DNA from: Streptomyces sp. NBC_00536
GTDB lineage: Bacteria > Actinomycetota > Actinomycetes > Streptomycetales > Streptomycetaceae
Assembly: GCF_036346295.1 (NCBI RefSeq)
Contig: NZ_CP107819.1
Location: 7,564,001 to 7,628,000, forward strand
Length of the DNA: 64,000 bases
Direction: 5' to 3'
The first letter of the stretch is position 1; every line of letters starts with the position of its first letter. The notes beneath the pieces are model-generated. The model made no database searches. It had not been told where the DNA came from and saw only the letters and a program-made list of their open reading frames with translations. This document shows, piece by piece, positions 50,321 to 58,603 of this stretch. Position numbers and translations under genes: made by a program.

Positions 50321-52095
50321 GAGTGGGTGCCTTGGAAGGAGTCACCGAACATCGCCCCCACGGCAGCCGCCTCGGCGCGCACGAGGGCCTCGGCCGCGTC
50401 CACCGCCTCCCGGGTGTGCGCGGCCACCAGCACCCCCAGCCAGGGAACCGGGTCGAAGGCGGCCGTCGGGATCGCCGGTACGAAGACGGCGCCGAGGGCC
50501 GCGCAGCCGCGGGCCAGCGCGGCGCACAGCTCCCCGGCCAGTGCCTCGGGCAGCCGCGCGCCCAGCTCCACCCGGTCCATGATCCGCACCACGTGGTCCC
50601 CGCCGCGCAGTTCGTCGAGCCGGGCCTTGACGACGAAGGCCGCCGAAGGACCCGTCAGCCGCAGGTTCGTCTCGGTCGGGGCCAGGAGCCCCCCGCCCGC
50701 GCTCACGAAGTCCACGTCGAACCAGCCCCGGTAGCCCGAGGCCGCCAGTTCGCGCCCCACCGCCTCACCGAAGGCCGACAGCGTCTTGTCCGCCCCGTCG
50801 GGCACCACCCCCGGGCCGACCGTGGCACCCCGGTATCCGGTGCCCACCACGTGCATCACCGCCCCGCCCACCGGGTGGACGCGCCCCGCCGCGTCCACGA
50901 AGGCGTCGTACGTCAGGTCGCGCACCGCCCCGCCCGGGTCGTGCGCGTACTCCTCGGCCAGCAGCGGCCCGCGCGGCAGCCCGCGCAGTGCGGCGAAGGC
51001 CCCGCCCGCCGCCCGTACGTCCCGGGCCGTGACCACCCGGGTACCCGAACCGCCCACCCCGTGCTCGGACTTGAACACCGTGCCCCGTCCGGCCCGGGCC
51101 CGGGCCGCCAGCAGCCGGGCCGCGGCCCACCGGCCCCGCACCCGCCATTGCCGGGGGACCACCACACCGGGGTGCCCGCCCGCCGCCACGATCCCGGCGA
51201 ACAGCGCGTGCGAGGCCGCCTTCGACTCGTACCGCAGCACCTGCGGCCGCCACGGCCCGTACCCCGCCAGCCGCGCGAACCCCGCGCTCTGCCCCCACGG
51301 CACCAGCGCCGCCCCCGACCCGGTCAGCCGGGCGGCGAGCGCGGGCCGCGACCGTACGGCGGCCGACAGACCGGGACGGTCGGGCGCCAGCCCGTCGTGC
51401 ACCTCCACCCCCGTCCAGTCCAGTTGGCGCGCCACCTGCTCCGTCCACCACACGGGCACCGGCCGGGGCAGGACCAGCGCGGCGGGCCGGGGCCCGTAGA
51501 AGGCGGCCAGGCAGGCGTAGTGGTGCGCGGCGACCTGCTCCCGGTCCAGGGAGGCATCGGCGAACTGGGCGTTGTACTCGGCGACATTGCCCACGTGTAC
51601 GGAGCCCCCGCCCCCGGCCCAGGCCGCCACCCACGGCTCCGCCGCGCCGAGCCGCACCTCGAACCGGACCAGCCCGTCCACCGGCCCGCCGCCGGTGCGG
51701 GGGATCGCCCCCATCGCGCGGTAGAACCCGGCCGCATGCGGGTCGGCGTCGATCAGCAGGGTGTGGCAGCCCAGTTCGCGGGCCCGGCGCACCGCGTCCC
51801 GGTACAGCAGCCGCCCAACCCCGCGGCCGATGGCGGCCGGTTCCACGAACAGCAGGCCCAACTCGACGACGGGCGCCCGGCCTTCGAGCGTGGCCAGCCC
51901 GAGCACGGCCCCGCCGGGCGCCGCCTGCGCGACCACGGCCCGGCGCGCGCCCACCTCCCCGGCCCCGATCCGCAACTGCGGCGCGCAGGCGGTCAGGAAC
52001 GCCTCGTCATAGCCCCAGTGCGCCTTCGAACGCAGTGCCAGCGCGCCGAGCGCCGCCGCCTCGTCCGGCCGTGCGGCCCGAACACGTACCGCCAT
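50317..52095 (-). CDS. GNAT acetyltransferase fused to an ATP-grasp ligase
   Basis: A 592-residue fusion. The ATG at 52095 has GGGAGG six bases upstream. Residues 1-155 are a GNAT domain (ALRSKAHWGYDEAFLTACAPQLRI; acetyl-CoA loop FVEPAAIGRGVGRLLYRDAVRRA). Residues 160-320 look like a pre-ATP-grasp domain (VGNVAEYNAQFADASLDREQ). Residues 340-592 are an ATP-grasp domain with GRGTVFKSEHGVGGSGTRVV, GPLLAEEYAHDPGG and the metal-binding TETNLRLTGPSA. The second half therefore ligates a carboxylate to an amine, while the first may acetylate or prepare a substrate. A short peptide or amino-acid-conjugate product is likely but not defined. Divergent from a DUF350 gene and convergent with the adenylation-like gene. 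Confidence 0.85.
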   Translation of the reverse strand: MAVRVRAARPDEAAALGALALRSKAHWGYDEAFLTACAPQLRIGAGEVGARRAVVAQAAPGGAVLGLATLEGRAPVVELGLLFVEPAAIGRGVGRLLYRDAVRRARELGCHTLLIDADPHAAGFYRAMGAIPRTGGGPVDGLVRFEVRLGAAEPWVAAWAGGGGSVHVGNVAEYNAQFADASLDREQVAAHHYACLAAFYGPRPAALVLPRPVPVWWTEQVARQLDWTGVEVHDGLAPDRPGLSAAVRSRPALAARLTGSGAALVPWGQSAGFARLAGYGPWRPQVLRYESKAASHALFAGIVAAGGHPGVVVPRQWRVRGRWAAARLLAARARAGRGTVFKSEHGVGGSGTRVVTARDVRAAGGAFAALRGLPRGPLLAEEYAHDPGGAVRDLTYDAFVDAAGRVHPVGGAVMHVVGTGYRGATVGPGVVPDGADKTLSAFGEAVGRELAASGYRGWFDVDFVSAGGGLLAPTETNLRLTGPSAAFVVKARLDELRGGDHVVRIMDRVELGARLPEALAGELCAALARGCAALGAVFVPAIPTAAFDPVPWLGVLVAAHTREAVDAAEALVRAEAAAVGAMFGDSFQGTHS

Positions 52096-52221
52096 CGCGG
52101 CCTCCCGTCCCTCTCCCCGTCCCACTTCCCATCCCCGGCCGGGACGGCCGTGCGATAGGTTTTCCCTTCCCCACGCGGCTCCTCGCATCCCCTTTCCACC
52201 CACGCGGAGACAGGCCTCTCA

Positions 52222-52644
52222 ATGAGCGACATCATCAACGGACTCGGCCGCACCAGCGCCTTCGGCGCACTCGGGCTGGTGCTGCTGATCCTCGGCATCG
52301 TCCTCGTGGACGTGCTGACGCCCGGTGCGCTCCGCAAGCAGATCTGGGAGGAGCGCAACCGCAACGCGGCCCTCCAGCTCAGTTCCGCCCTGCTCGGCGT
52401 CGGCGGGATCGTCTTCACCTCGATCTGGACGACGTACGACGACTTCGGCAAGGGACTGCTGAACACGGCCGCCTTCGGCCTGCTCGGCCTGATCCTGATG
52501 GGGCTGGCCTTCCTGGTCCTGGACCTGTTCACCCCCGGAAAGCTCGGCGCGATCGTGGTCGACCCGGAGCCGCACCCGGCCGTGTGGGTCACCGCCTCCT
52601 GCAACCTCGCGGTCGCGGCCGTCGTGGCGGCCTCGATCTCCTGA
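52222..52644 (+). CDS. DUF350 family membrane protein
   Basis: A 140-residue protein with four membrane helices: TSAFGALGLVLLILGIVLVDVLTPG, QLSSALLGVGGIVFTSIWTTY, LLNTAAFGLLGLILMGLAFLVLDLFTPG and WVTASCNLAVAAVVAASIS. The pattern of two repeated L-D-x-x-TPG motifs is that of DUF350. The function is not known; in several bacterial groups DUF350 genes cluster with ATP-grasp ligases of the glutathionylspermidine synthase type. Here it is divergent from a GNAT/ATP-grasp fusion, 126 bp away, which is consistent with that pattern. ATG start with an upstream GCGGAGACAGG. Confidence 0.88.
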   Translation: MSDIINGLGRTSAFGALGLVLLILGIVLVDVLTPGALRKQIWEERNRNAALQLSSALLGVGGIVFTSIWTTYDDFGKGLLNTAAFGLLGLILMGLAFLVLDLFTPGKLGAIVVDPEPHPAVWVTASCNLAVAAVVAASIS

Positions 52645-52653
52645 CGCGCGTTC

Positions 52654-53967
52654 CTACGCCAGCCCGAGGGCGAAGACGGCGAAGCCCGCCGAGAGCAGCC
52701 CGGCCGCCGTGCGCCGGGCCGCCGTCGTCCGGGTCCACGGGGCCTCGAACCGCCGCGCGTACCGGGCGATCAGGACCAGGATCGCCGCGAACACCGGCAG
52801 CCAGGCGAGCCGCTGGACGATCCACAGCGGCGAGTCCGGCGCCGTGGTCAGCCCCTGGATCCCGCCCAGGGCCGCGGCGGGCACGGCCGCGGCCAGCATC
52901 GCGCTCTGGTGCCAGCACAGGACGGTCATCGCGCACAGGTTGACGACGACGACCGGAGCCCACAGGGCCGGTCGCGCCAGCAGCCGCGCGAGCCGGTCGC
53001 GGACCAGGATCGCCGCCCCCGACTGCGCCGAGGCCAGCGCCAGGACCAGCAGCGACGGCGGGTGCGAGTTGGTGCGGGCCTCGCCCGGTACGCCGACCAT
53101 CGACGCCGGATAGTGGAACAGCACCAGCAGCGCCGCGAACAGCGCCGTCCCGCCCGCGCACAGCAGCCAGGCCCCGCGCCGCCCGATCCGGCCCTCGCCC
53201 CAGGACACCCCGAGCTGATAGGCGAACAGCCAGCCCGGCAGGATGTTCACCAGGGCCAGCCAGGAGGGTACGGAGTCCGCGTACGGCCCGTAGCGCAGGA
53301 AGTCCACCACGGCGACCGAGACCAGCAGCGGCGCCGCCGCCCATCCGCCGAGCCGCCGCGCCGCGCGCACACAGTACGGGGTGAGGGCGGTGACCGCCGC
53401 GTACACCCCGACGAACCACAGCGGCTGGATCACCAGCGTCGCCCCGGTCCGCAAGGTGGTCACCGGCACGCCCGCCGCGAACAGCACCGGCGCCGCCACC
53501 GCCCACACGGCGGTGACACCGAGCACCGGGCGCCCCAGCCGGGCGATCCGGCCCCGCAGCCAGGACCCGGCGGAGCCCTTGCGGCGGTGGTAGGACAGCA
53601 CCGAGGCGTAGCCGCCGACGAGGAAGAAGATGCCGAGCATCTGGAGCACCCAACTGGCGGGCGCGAGCGCGGCGAAGGCGGACAGCGGGCTGGCGTTGTG
53701 CAGCGCGCCGGCGGAGTCCAGGGTGAACCCGCCCAGCAGCCAGTGCCCGGTGGGGACGGCCAGCAGTGCGAGCGCGCGCAGCGCGTCGACCGCGCGGTCC
53801 CGGTGGGCGGGGGTGTCCCGCTCGATCCGCCAGGCCATCCGGCGCAGCCCGGCGAGCGCGGGTGCCGTCGGGCGGGAACGCGTCGCGGGGCTCGCGGCGG
53901 GGTTCGCCGTGGTGCCCGTCGGGGTGCTCGTCGCGTTGCTCGTCGCGTTGCTCGTTGTGGTGCTCAT
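52654..53967 (-). CDS. acyltransferase family (acyltransferase-3) membrane protein
   Basis: A 437-residue protein with about ten membrane helices. The ATG at 53967 overlaps the preceding hydrolase stop (ATGA). The N-terminal extension (TSNATSNATSTPTGTT) is a short repeat. The first conserved block is RAVDALRALALLAVPTGHWLLGG, corresponding to the family R-x-x-x-x-D-x-L-R-x-x-A-x-x-x-V-x-x-x-H motif. RLGRPVLGVTAVWAV is the conserved R-h-x-R-h block and PLWFVGVYAAVTALTPYCVRAARRLG matches the Trp-rich repeat region. It would move acyl groups across or onto cell-envelope molecules. Coupled to an exported hydrolase gene upstream. Confidence 0.85.
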   Translation of the reverse strand: MSTTTSNATSNATSTPTGTTANPAASPATRSRPTAPALAGLRRMAWRIERDTPAHRDRAVDALRALALLAVPTGHWLLGGFTLDSAGALHNASPLSAFAALAPASWVLQMLGIFFLVGGYASVLSYHRRKGSAGSWLRGRIARLGRPVLGVTAVWAVAAPVLFAAGVPVTTLRTGATLVIQPLWFVGVYAAVTALTPYCVRAARRLGGWAAAPLLVSVAVVDFLRYGPYADSVPSWLALVNILPGWLFAYQLGVSWGEGRIGRRGAWLLCAGGTALFAALLVLFHYPASMVGVPGEARTNSHPPSLLVLALASAQSGAAILVRDRLARLLARPALWAPVVVVNLCAMTVLCWHQSAMLAAAVPAAALGGIQGLTTAPDSPLWIVQRLAWLPVFAAILVLIARYARRFEAPWTRTTAARRTAAGLLSAGFAVFALGLA

Positions 53968-55043
53968 CGGGCCGCTCCCGTCGCGATCGCGGCGAAGGCC
54001 GCCAGGGACTGGGTCCCGGGAACGAAGTAGCCGGCGTGGCCTTCGGCGTCGGCGGCCGGGACCCGGCGGGCGCCGAACGCGGACGAGGTGGGATCGGCGC
54101 CGTGCCCGAGCCCGGCGAACTCGACGTTCGGGATGTCGTCGATCCAGTCGGAGGGGCTCTTCGCGGCCCACACCCGGGCCCGGGTGTGCAGCGCGGCCAC
54201 GTTGTCCGCCCGCATGCCGGGGGAGCCGAGCACCACGATGTCCCGCGCGTCCGTGTTCCTGGCGGCCAGCCCGCACACCACCGAGCCGTAGCTGTGGCAG
54301 AACAGCGCCGGATCCGCGGCGCCGACGGCGTCGAGCCCGGCGAGGAACCGGGTCAGCCGGGCCGCCCCGGCCTCGGCGAGCCGCCCCTGGGCCGCGTCGA
54401 GCCCCACCCCGACCGGGGTCGTGTAGCCCGTCCAGGCCACCACGGCGGTCGCGTCACCGGTCGAGGCGCGCAGGGCCTGGGCCATCCCGCCCGGCCCGCT
54501 GTACGGCTTGCGCGTACGGTCGTGGGTACTCGCGTCGTTGTCCGAACCCGGCACGATCACGGCCACGTGCTCCGCGCGCGCCAGGTCGCCGAACACCTCG
54601 GCGACCTGACCGCGTCCGCGCGGGTCGAAGGCGAGGATCTGCCGGCCCGCCCCGGCGAGCGAGAGGTAGCGGGCCTCGCCGGAGGCCAGGATCGCGATCC
54701 GGTTCGCCTGATACCTCAGCGCCACGGGTACGCCGTCCAGATTGCCGACGACCAGCGGGTGACGGCGTACGAGCGCCTGCGCCTCGTCGGGGTCCAGCGC
54801 GGCGAAGAACCGGGCCACCTCGCGCGGCGCGGCCCGCCCGGGATCGGGCAGCCCCCGCACCGCCCCCGGACCCGTCCCCGCCCCGCCGCCCGCCCGGAGA
54901 CCCGGCTCGGCCAGCCAGGCGGCGGTGCCCGGCACCGGCCCGGTGACCGCCTGCTGGGTATCGGCGGACGCCCAGCCGGCGGTTCCCGTGATGACGGCCA
55001 CCGTCAGTACGGCGGTGACCAGCGTCCTCCCGAAGCGGCGCAT
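53964..55043 (-). CDS. exported alpha/beta hydrolase (DUF1023 type)
   Basis: A 359-residue exported protein. The ATG at 55043 opens a signal peptide (MRRFGRTLVTAVLTVAVITGTAGWASA). The body has VFGDLARAEHVAVIVPGSDNDAS, an N-terminal segment of DUF1023 hydrolases, then the nucleophile elbow ALFCHSYGSVVCG (Ser in C-H-S-Y-G, replacing the G-x-S-x-G first Gly). A late His lies in ADAEGHAGYFVPGT. The Asp of the triad could be in the WAAKSPSDWID region. Substrate unknown. Translationally coupled with the acyltransferase gene downstream, so the pair may add and remove an acyl group. Confidence 0.82.
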   Translation of the reverse strand: MRRFGRTLVTAVLTVAVITGTAGWASADTQQAVTGPVPGTAAWLAEPGLRAGGGAGTGPGAVRGLPDPGRAAPREVARFFAALDPDEAQALVRRHPLVVGNLDGVPVALRYQANRIAILASGEARYLSLAGAGRQILAFDPRGRGQVAEVFGDLARAEHVAVIVPGSDNDASTHDRTRKPYSGPGGMAQALRASTGDATAVVAWTGYTTPVGVGLDAAQGRLAEAGAARLTRFLAGLDAVGAADPALFCHSYGSVVCGLAARNTDARDIVVLGSPGMRADNVAALHTRARVWAAKSPSDWIDDIPNVEFAGLGHGADPTSSAFGARRVPAADAEGHAGYFVPGTQSLAAFAAIATGAAR

Positions 55044-55185
55044 GCCCCTTCTCCTCTCCTCGTGTCGAGGAGGAAGGTAGGAAGAAGGTGCCGAACCGGA
55101 CATCGCACCAGGGAGCCAAGTGGGATGTCATACCTGGGTAGGGGGTGGAGGAGGAACCGCGGCGCGCGGGCGTCGCGTCGCCGGG

Positions 55186-56034
55186 CTACTCGCGGACCCG
55201 GGCCTTCGCCGGGTGGTGCGCGTCGCCGCTGTCCGCGTCCAGGGCCGCCAGGAGGCGCAGGCCGTCCTCGGCGGGGCTGCCGGGGGCCGCGGACAGCACC
55301 ACCAGTTCCATGCCCGGCGCGTCCGGGAGGGCGAAGTTCTCCTGGTGCAGGACCAGCGGTCCGACCAGCGGGTGCCGGTACGCCTTGCGTCCGTGGGTGC
55401 GGGCGCGTACGTCCGCGCGCGCCCAGAGGCGGCGGAAGCGCTCGCTGCCCATCGCCAGCTCGCCGATGAGCGAGGCCAGCCGGGGGTCCTCGGGGTACTG
55501 GCCGGCGGCCAGGCGCAGGTGCCCGACCACGTCGAGGGTGCAGGCGTCCCAGTCCGCGTAGAGGCCGCGCTCGGCCTCCTCCAGGAAGAGGTGCCGGGCG
55601 ATGTTCAGGCCGGGCAGCGGCCGGCCGAAGAGGAGCTGGGCGAGCCGGTTCCCGGCGAGGGCGTCCAGCCGGTGGTCCATGACCAACGCGGGCGCGCCGG
55701 TGACCAGTCCGAGGACGCGCAGCACCTCCGGGCGGACCCTCCCGCCCGGCGCCTTCGCGCGGCGGTGGCGCTGCCGGGCGAGCCGGTGGAGGTGCCCGCG
55801 CTCGGTGTCGTCGAGGCCGAGGACGCGGGCGAGGGCGTCGAGGACCTGCTCGGAGGGCTGGGTCGCGCGGCCCTGCTCCAGGCGCACGTAGTAGTCGACG
55901 CTGACTCCGGACAGGTGCGCGACCTCTTCGCGGCGCAGCCCTTCGACCCGGCGGCGGCTGTCGACGGGTATGCCGACGGCCGTCGGGTCGACCCGGGAGC
56001 GCCGGGTCCGCAGGAAGCCCGCAAGATCGTCCAT
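55186..56034 (-). CDS. XRE-type HTH regulator with MmyB-like ligand domain
   Basis: A 282-residue regulator. The ATG at 56034 is closely preceded by GGGAGGC, a short spacing, but the HTH begins properly after it: LAGFLRTRRSRVDPTAVGIPVDSRRRVEGLRREEVAHLSGVSVDYYVRLEQGRATQPSEQVLDALARVLGL. The C-terminal PAS-like MmyB domain includes VMDHRLDALAGNRLAQLLFG, NIARHLFLEEAERGLYADWDA and TYRHPLVGPLVLHQENFALPD-like sequence. Such regulators usually control a nearby oxidoreductase. This one is divergent from a quinone reductase, with a four-copy 14-bp tandem repeat between them. Confidence 0.86.
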   Translation of the reverse strand: MDDLAGFLRTRRSRVDPTAVGIPVDSRRRVEGLRREEVAHLSGVSVDYYVRLEQGRATQPSEQVLDALARVLGLDDTERGHLHRLARQRHRRAKAPGGRVRPEVLRVLGLVTGAPALVMDHRLDALAGNRLAQLLFGRPLPGLNIARHLFLEEAERGLYADWDACTLDVVGHLRLAAGQYPEDPRLASLIGELAMGSERFRRLWARADVRARTHGRKAYRHPLVGPLVLHQENFALPDAPGMELVVLSAAPGSPAEDGLRLLAALDADSGDAHHPAKARVRE

Positions 56035-56167
56035 GCCTCCCAGTATGGCCTCGGCGATGTGCGTGAGGGTGGGCCTGAGGGTGGCCCTGCCAGTACCAGG
56101 AAGACCGGTCCTACGGAACGGGCGCCCCTGAACGCGGGGCGCCGCGGCGCCCAGTATCGAACTCATC

Positions 56168-56223
56168 GGATCCACGGCATCGGATCCACGGCAACCGATC
56201 CACGGCACCCGATCCAAGGCACC
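56168..56223. repeat. four tandem 14-bp units between the regulator and quinone reductase genes
   Basis: GGATCCACGGCATC (56168), GGATCCACGGCAAC (56182), CGATCCACGGCACC (56196) and CGATCCAAGGCACC (56210) are head-to-tail, without gaps, 18 bp before the reductase start codon. The constant core is GATCCACGGCA. The regular spacing may be an operator array or a slippage product. Confidence 0.88.
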
Positions 56224-56241
56224 CGCCCCGAAGGAGTTCCC

Positions 56242-57021
56242 ATGAAGACGCTGATCGTCCACGCCCACCCGGAGCCGAAGTCGCTCAACAGCTCACTGAA
56301 GGACCTGGCCGTGGCCACACTGGAGGGCGCCGGACACGAGGTGCGGGTGAGCGATCTGTACGCGATGAACTGGAAGGCCGTGGTGGACGCGTCGGACTAC
56401 GGCCCCGACGCGTCGAGCCCGCTGAAGGTGGCCCGGGACTCGGGCCGGGCCTTCGAGGCCGGGACGCTCACCCCGGACGTCCTCGCCGAGCAGGAGAAGC
56501 TGCGGTGGGCCGACACGATCATCTTCCAGTTCCCGCTGTGGTGGTACACGATGCCCGCGATCCTCAAGGGCTGGGTGGACCGGGTGTTCACGTACCGCTT
56601 CGCCTACGGCGTCGGCGAGCACAGCGACACCCAGTACGGCGAGCGCTTCGGCGAAGGCACCCTCGCGGGCCGCAGGGCCCTGCTGTCGGTGACCGCGGGC
56701 GGCCCGGAGGCGCACTACGCCGCGCGCGGGATCAACGGCCCCATCGACGACCTGCTGTTCCCGATCCACCACGGCATCCTCTACTACCCGGGCATCGAGC
56801 CGCTGCCGCCGTTCGTGCTGTACGGCACCGACGGGATGACCGACGAGGACTACGCGGACGTCGCCAAGGCCTGGCAGGAGCGCCTGCTCACCCTGGAGTC
56901 GACCGAGCCGATCGCCTTCCGGCGGCAGAACTTCGGTGACTACGAGATCCCCTCGCTGCACCTGAAGGAGGGCCTGGAGCCCACGGGCCGCACGGGGTTC
57001 GGGCTGCACGTGCGCGGCTGA
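56242..57021 (+). CDS. NAD(P)H:quinone oxidoreductase, flavodoxin-like fold
   Basis: A 259-residue flavoprotein reducing quinones or similar compounds with NAD(P)H. The ATG at 56242 follows AAGGAG. The N-terminal KTLIVHAHPEPKSLNSSLKDLAVATLEGAGHEVRVSDLY binds the FMN/FAD phosphate. The middle FQFPLWWYTMPAILKGWVDRVFTYRFAYG is the characteristic family block. LSVTAGGPEAHYAARGINGPIDDLLFPIHHGILYYPGIEPLPPFVLYG is also typical. It is divergent from an MmyB-like regulator, which probably controls it. Confidence 0.93.
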   Translation: MKTLIVHAHPEPKSLNSSLKDLAVATLEGAGHEVRVSDLYAMNWKAVVDASDYGPDASSPLKVARDSGRAFEAGTLTPDVLAEQEKLRWADTIIFQFPLWWYTMPAILKGWVDRVFTYRFAYGVGEHSDTQYGERFGEGTLAGRRALLSVTAGGPEAHYAARGINGPIDDLLFPIHHGILYYPGIEPLPPFVLYGTDGMTDEDYADVAKAWQERLLTLESTEPIAFRRQNFGDYEIPSLHLKEGLEPTGRTGFGLHVRG

Positions 57022-57053
57022 CCGGGGCTCACGGCCGCGGTGGGCGGGGACGG

Positions 57054-57809
57054 TCAGGCCGCCAGGACCTCCACGCCGAGTGCGGTGAGCCGCTCGACGA
57101 CGGCGTCGTGGGGGTCGGCGTCGGTGATCAGCCCGCTGATCTCGTCCCAGGGCAGGACGCGGAACCGCGAAGCCGTGCCGATCTTTTCGGAGGAGGCGAG
57201 GACGTAGGTGTCCGCCGCGCGCGCGGCCAGGGCACGCTTCATCGCGGCCTCTTCGGCGTCGCCGGTGGTGAGCCCCGCCTCGGGGTGGACGCCCGTGACG
57301 CCAAGGAGGCACAGGTCCGCGGAGACGTTCTGGGCCGCCTCGACCGCGGCCGCGCCGCAGGCGACCGCCGAGTGTTTGAAGACGCGGCCGCCGAGCAGGA
57401 AGAGTTCCGCCCGCGGATGACCGAGGAGGGCCGCGGCGACGGTCGGGCTGTGGGTGATCACGGTGCAGGCCAGGTCCTGGGGGAGCGCCCGGGCGACGGC
57501 GAGGGCGGTGGTGCCGCCGTCGAGGATGAGCGTGCCGCCCGGCCGCACCAGGCGGGCGGCCACCGCGGCGACCCTCCGCTTGCCGTCCGGAGCCACGGTC
57601 TGCCGGGCGGCGTAATCCGCTGTCGCGGGGGAGACGGGGAGCGCCCCGCCGTAGACGCGCTGGCACAATCCCTCGGCCGCGAGATCGCGCAGGTCGCGCC
57701 GCACGCTGTCCTCGGAGATCCGCAGCTCGGCGGCCACGTCCTTGGCGACGATCTTGCCCTCGCGGTCCAGCAGGCCCAGCAGATGGTCACGCCGTTCAGC
57801 GGCCAGCAT
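57054..57809 (-). CDS. DeoR-family transcriptional regulator
   Basis: A 251-residue sugar-phosphate-sensing repressor. The ATG at 57809 follows GGGGAGAACG. The HTH is ERRDHLLGLLDREGKIVAKDVAAELRISEDSVRRDLRDLAAEGLCQRVYGGAL. The effector domain (DeoR C-terminal sensor) has DYAARQTVAPDGKRRVAAVAARLVRPGGTLILDGGTTALAVARAL, LFLLGGRVFKHSAVACG and VLASSEKIGTASRF, the sugar-phosphate-binding positions. It is divergent from a NUDIX gene, and direct repeats of TTCTGCA between them are a candidate operator. The inducer is unknown. Confidence 0.92.
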   Translation of the reverse strand: MLAAERRDHLLGLLDREGKIVAKDVAAELRISEDSVRRDLRDLAAEGLCQRVYGGALPVSPATADYAARQTVAPDGKRRVAAVAARLVRPGGTLILDGGTTALAVARALPQDLACTVITHSPTVAAALLGHPRAELFLLGGRVFKHSAVACGAAAVEAAQNVSADLCLLGVTGVHPEAGLTTGDAEEAAMKRALAARAADTYVLASSEKIGTASRFRVLPWDEISGLITDADPHDAVVERLTALGVEVLAA

Positions 57810-57835
57810 CAACGTTCTCCCCTGGTGTTGCGTAT

Positions 57836-57852
57836 TTCTGCACGGTTCTGCA
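57836..57852. promoter_or_regulatory. direct-repeat operator for the DeoR/NUDIX divergent pair
   Basis: TTCTGCA at 57836-57842 and again at 57846-57852 has a 10-bp period. DeoR-family regulators commonly bind direct repeats of this spacing. It lies between the DeoR start (57809) and the NUDIX start (57869). Confidence 0.6.
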
Positions 57853-57868
57853 TGTAGTGTAGCGCCCC

Positions 57869-58537
57869 ATGACGGACACCCCCCGCCCCGGCATCGACAT
57901 CCCCGATCACCGCGGCCGCACCGCTCTCGACCGCGCGGGCCGCGACCTGGACCGCAACCCCGACGTGCGGGTCCGCGACGTGGAGCTCACCTCCCAGGGC
58001 TGGCACGTGCTGCGCCGCACCACCTTCGACTACCGGCGCCGCGACGGACGGTGGATCACCCAGCGGCACGAGACCTACGACCGGGGCAACGGCGCGGTCG
58101 TCCTGCCCTACGACGCCGAACGCCGCTGCGTCCTGCTCACCCGGCAGTTCCGCTACCCGGCCTACGTCAACGACCATCCCGACGGCATGCTCATCGAGGC
58201 CGCGGCGGGACTGCTCGACGCGGACGACCCGCCGACCGCCGTGCGGCGTGAGAGCGCCGAGGAACTCGGGGTCACGCTCGGCCCGCTCACCCACGTCCTC
58301 GACGCCTACATGAGCCCCGGCTCCGTCACCGAACGCCTGCACTTCTTCGCGGCCCCCTACACCGCGGCCGACCGGACCGGGACCGGCGGGGGAGTCGAGG
58401 AGGAGGGCGAGGACATCGAGGTCCTGGAACTCCCCTTCGGCGAAGCGCTCGGCATGATCCGCGACGGGCGCATCACCGACGGCAAGACCATCCTGCTCCT
58501 GCAATGGGCGGCCCTGGACGGCCCCTTCGCCGCGTGA
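57869..58537 (+). CDS. NUDIX hydrolase, GDP-mannose pyrophosphatase (NudK)-like
   Basis: A 222-residue hydrolase of nucleoside-diphosphate-linked compounds. The Nudix box is GLLDADDPPTAVRRESAEELGV, with one residue fewer than the classical spacing, a feature also of NudK-type GDP-mannose pyrophosphatases. RRTTFDYRRRDGRWITQRHETYDRGNGAVVLPYDAERRCVLLTRQFRYPAY and a C-terminal LHFFAAPYTAADRTG match NudK-type proteins. An Asp takes the place of the first box Glu. Divergent from the DeoR regulator, which suggests the product or substrate is sugar-phosphate linked. ATG start; starts 27 bp after the TTCTGCA repeats. Confidence 0.85.
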   Translation: MTDTPRPGIDIPDHRGRTALDRAGRDLDRNPDVRVRDVELTSQGWHVLRRTTFDYRRRDGRWITQRHETYDRGNGAVVLPYDAERRCVLLTRQFRYPAYVNDHPDGMLIEAAAGLLDADDPPTAVRRESAEELGVTLGPLTHVLDAYMSPGSVTERLHFFAAPYTAADRTGTGGGVEEEGEDIEVLELPFGEALGMIRDGRITDGKTILLLQWAALDGPFAA

Positions 58538-58603
58538 TGGAAGGGGATGCCACCACGCGGCGAAGGGGCCGAAGGTTTGCTCAAGATCCGGCGCTCAGGG
58601 CCT

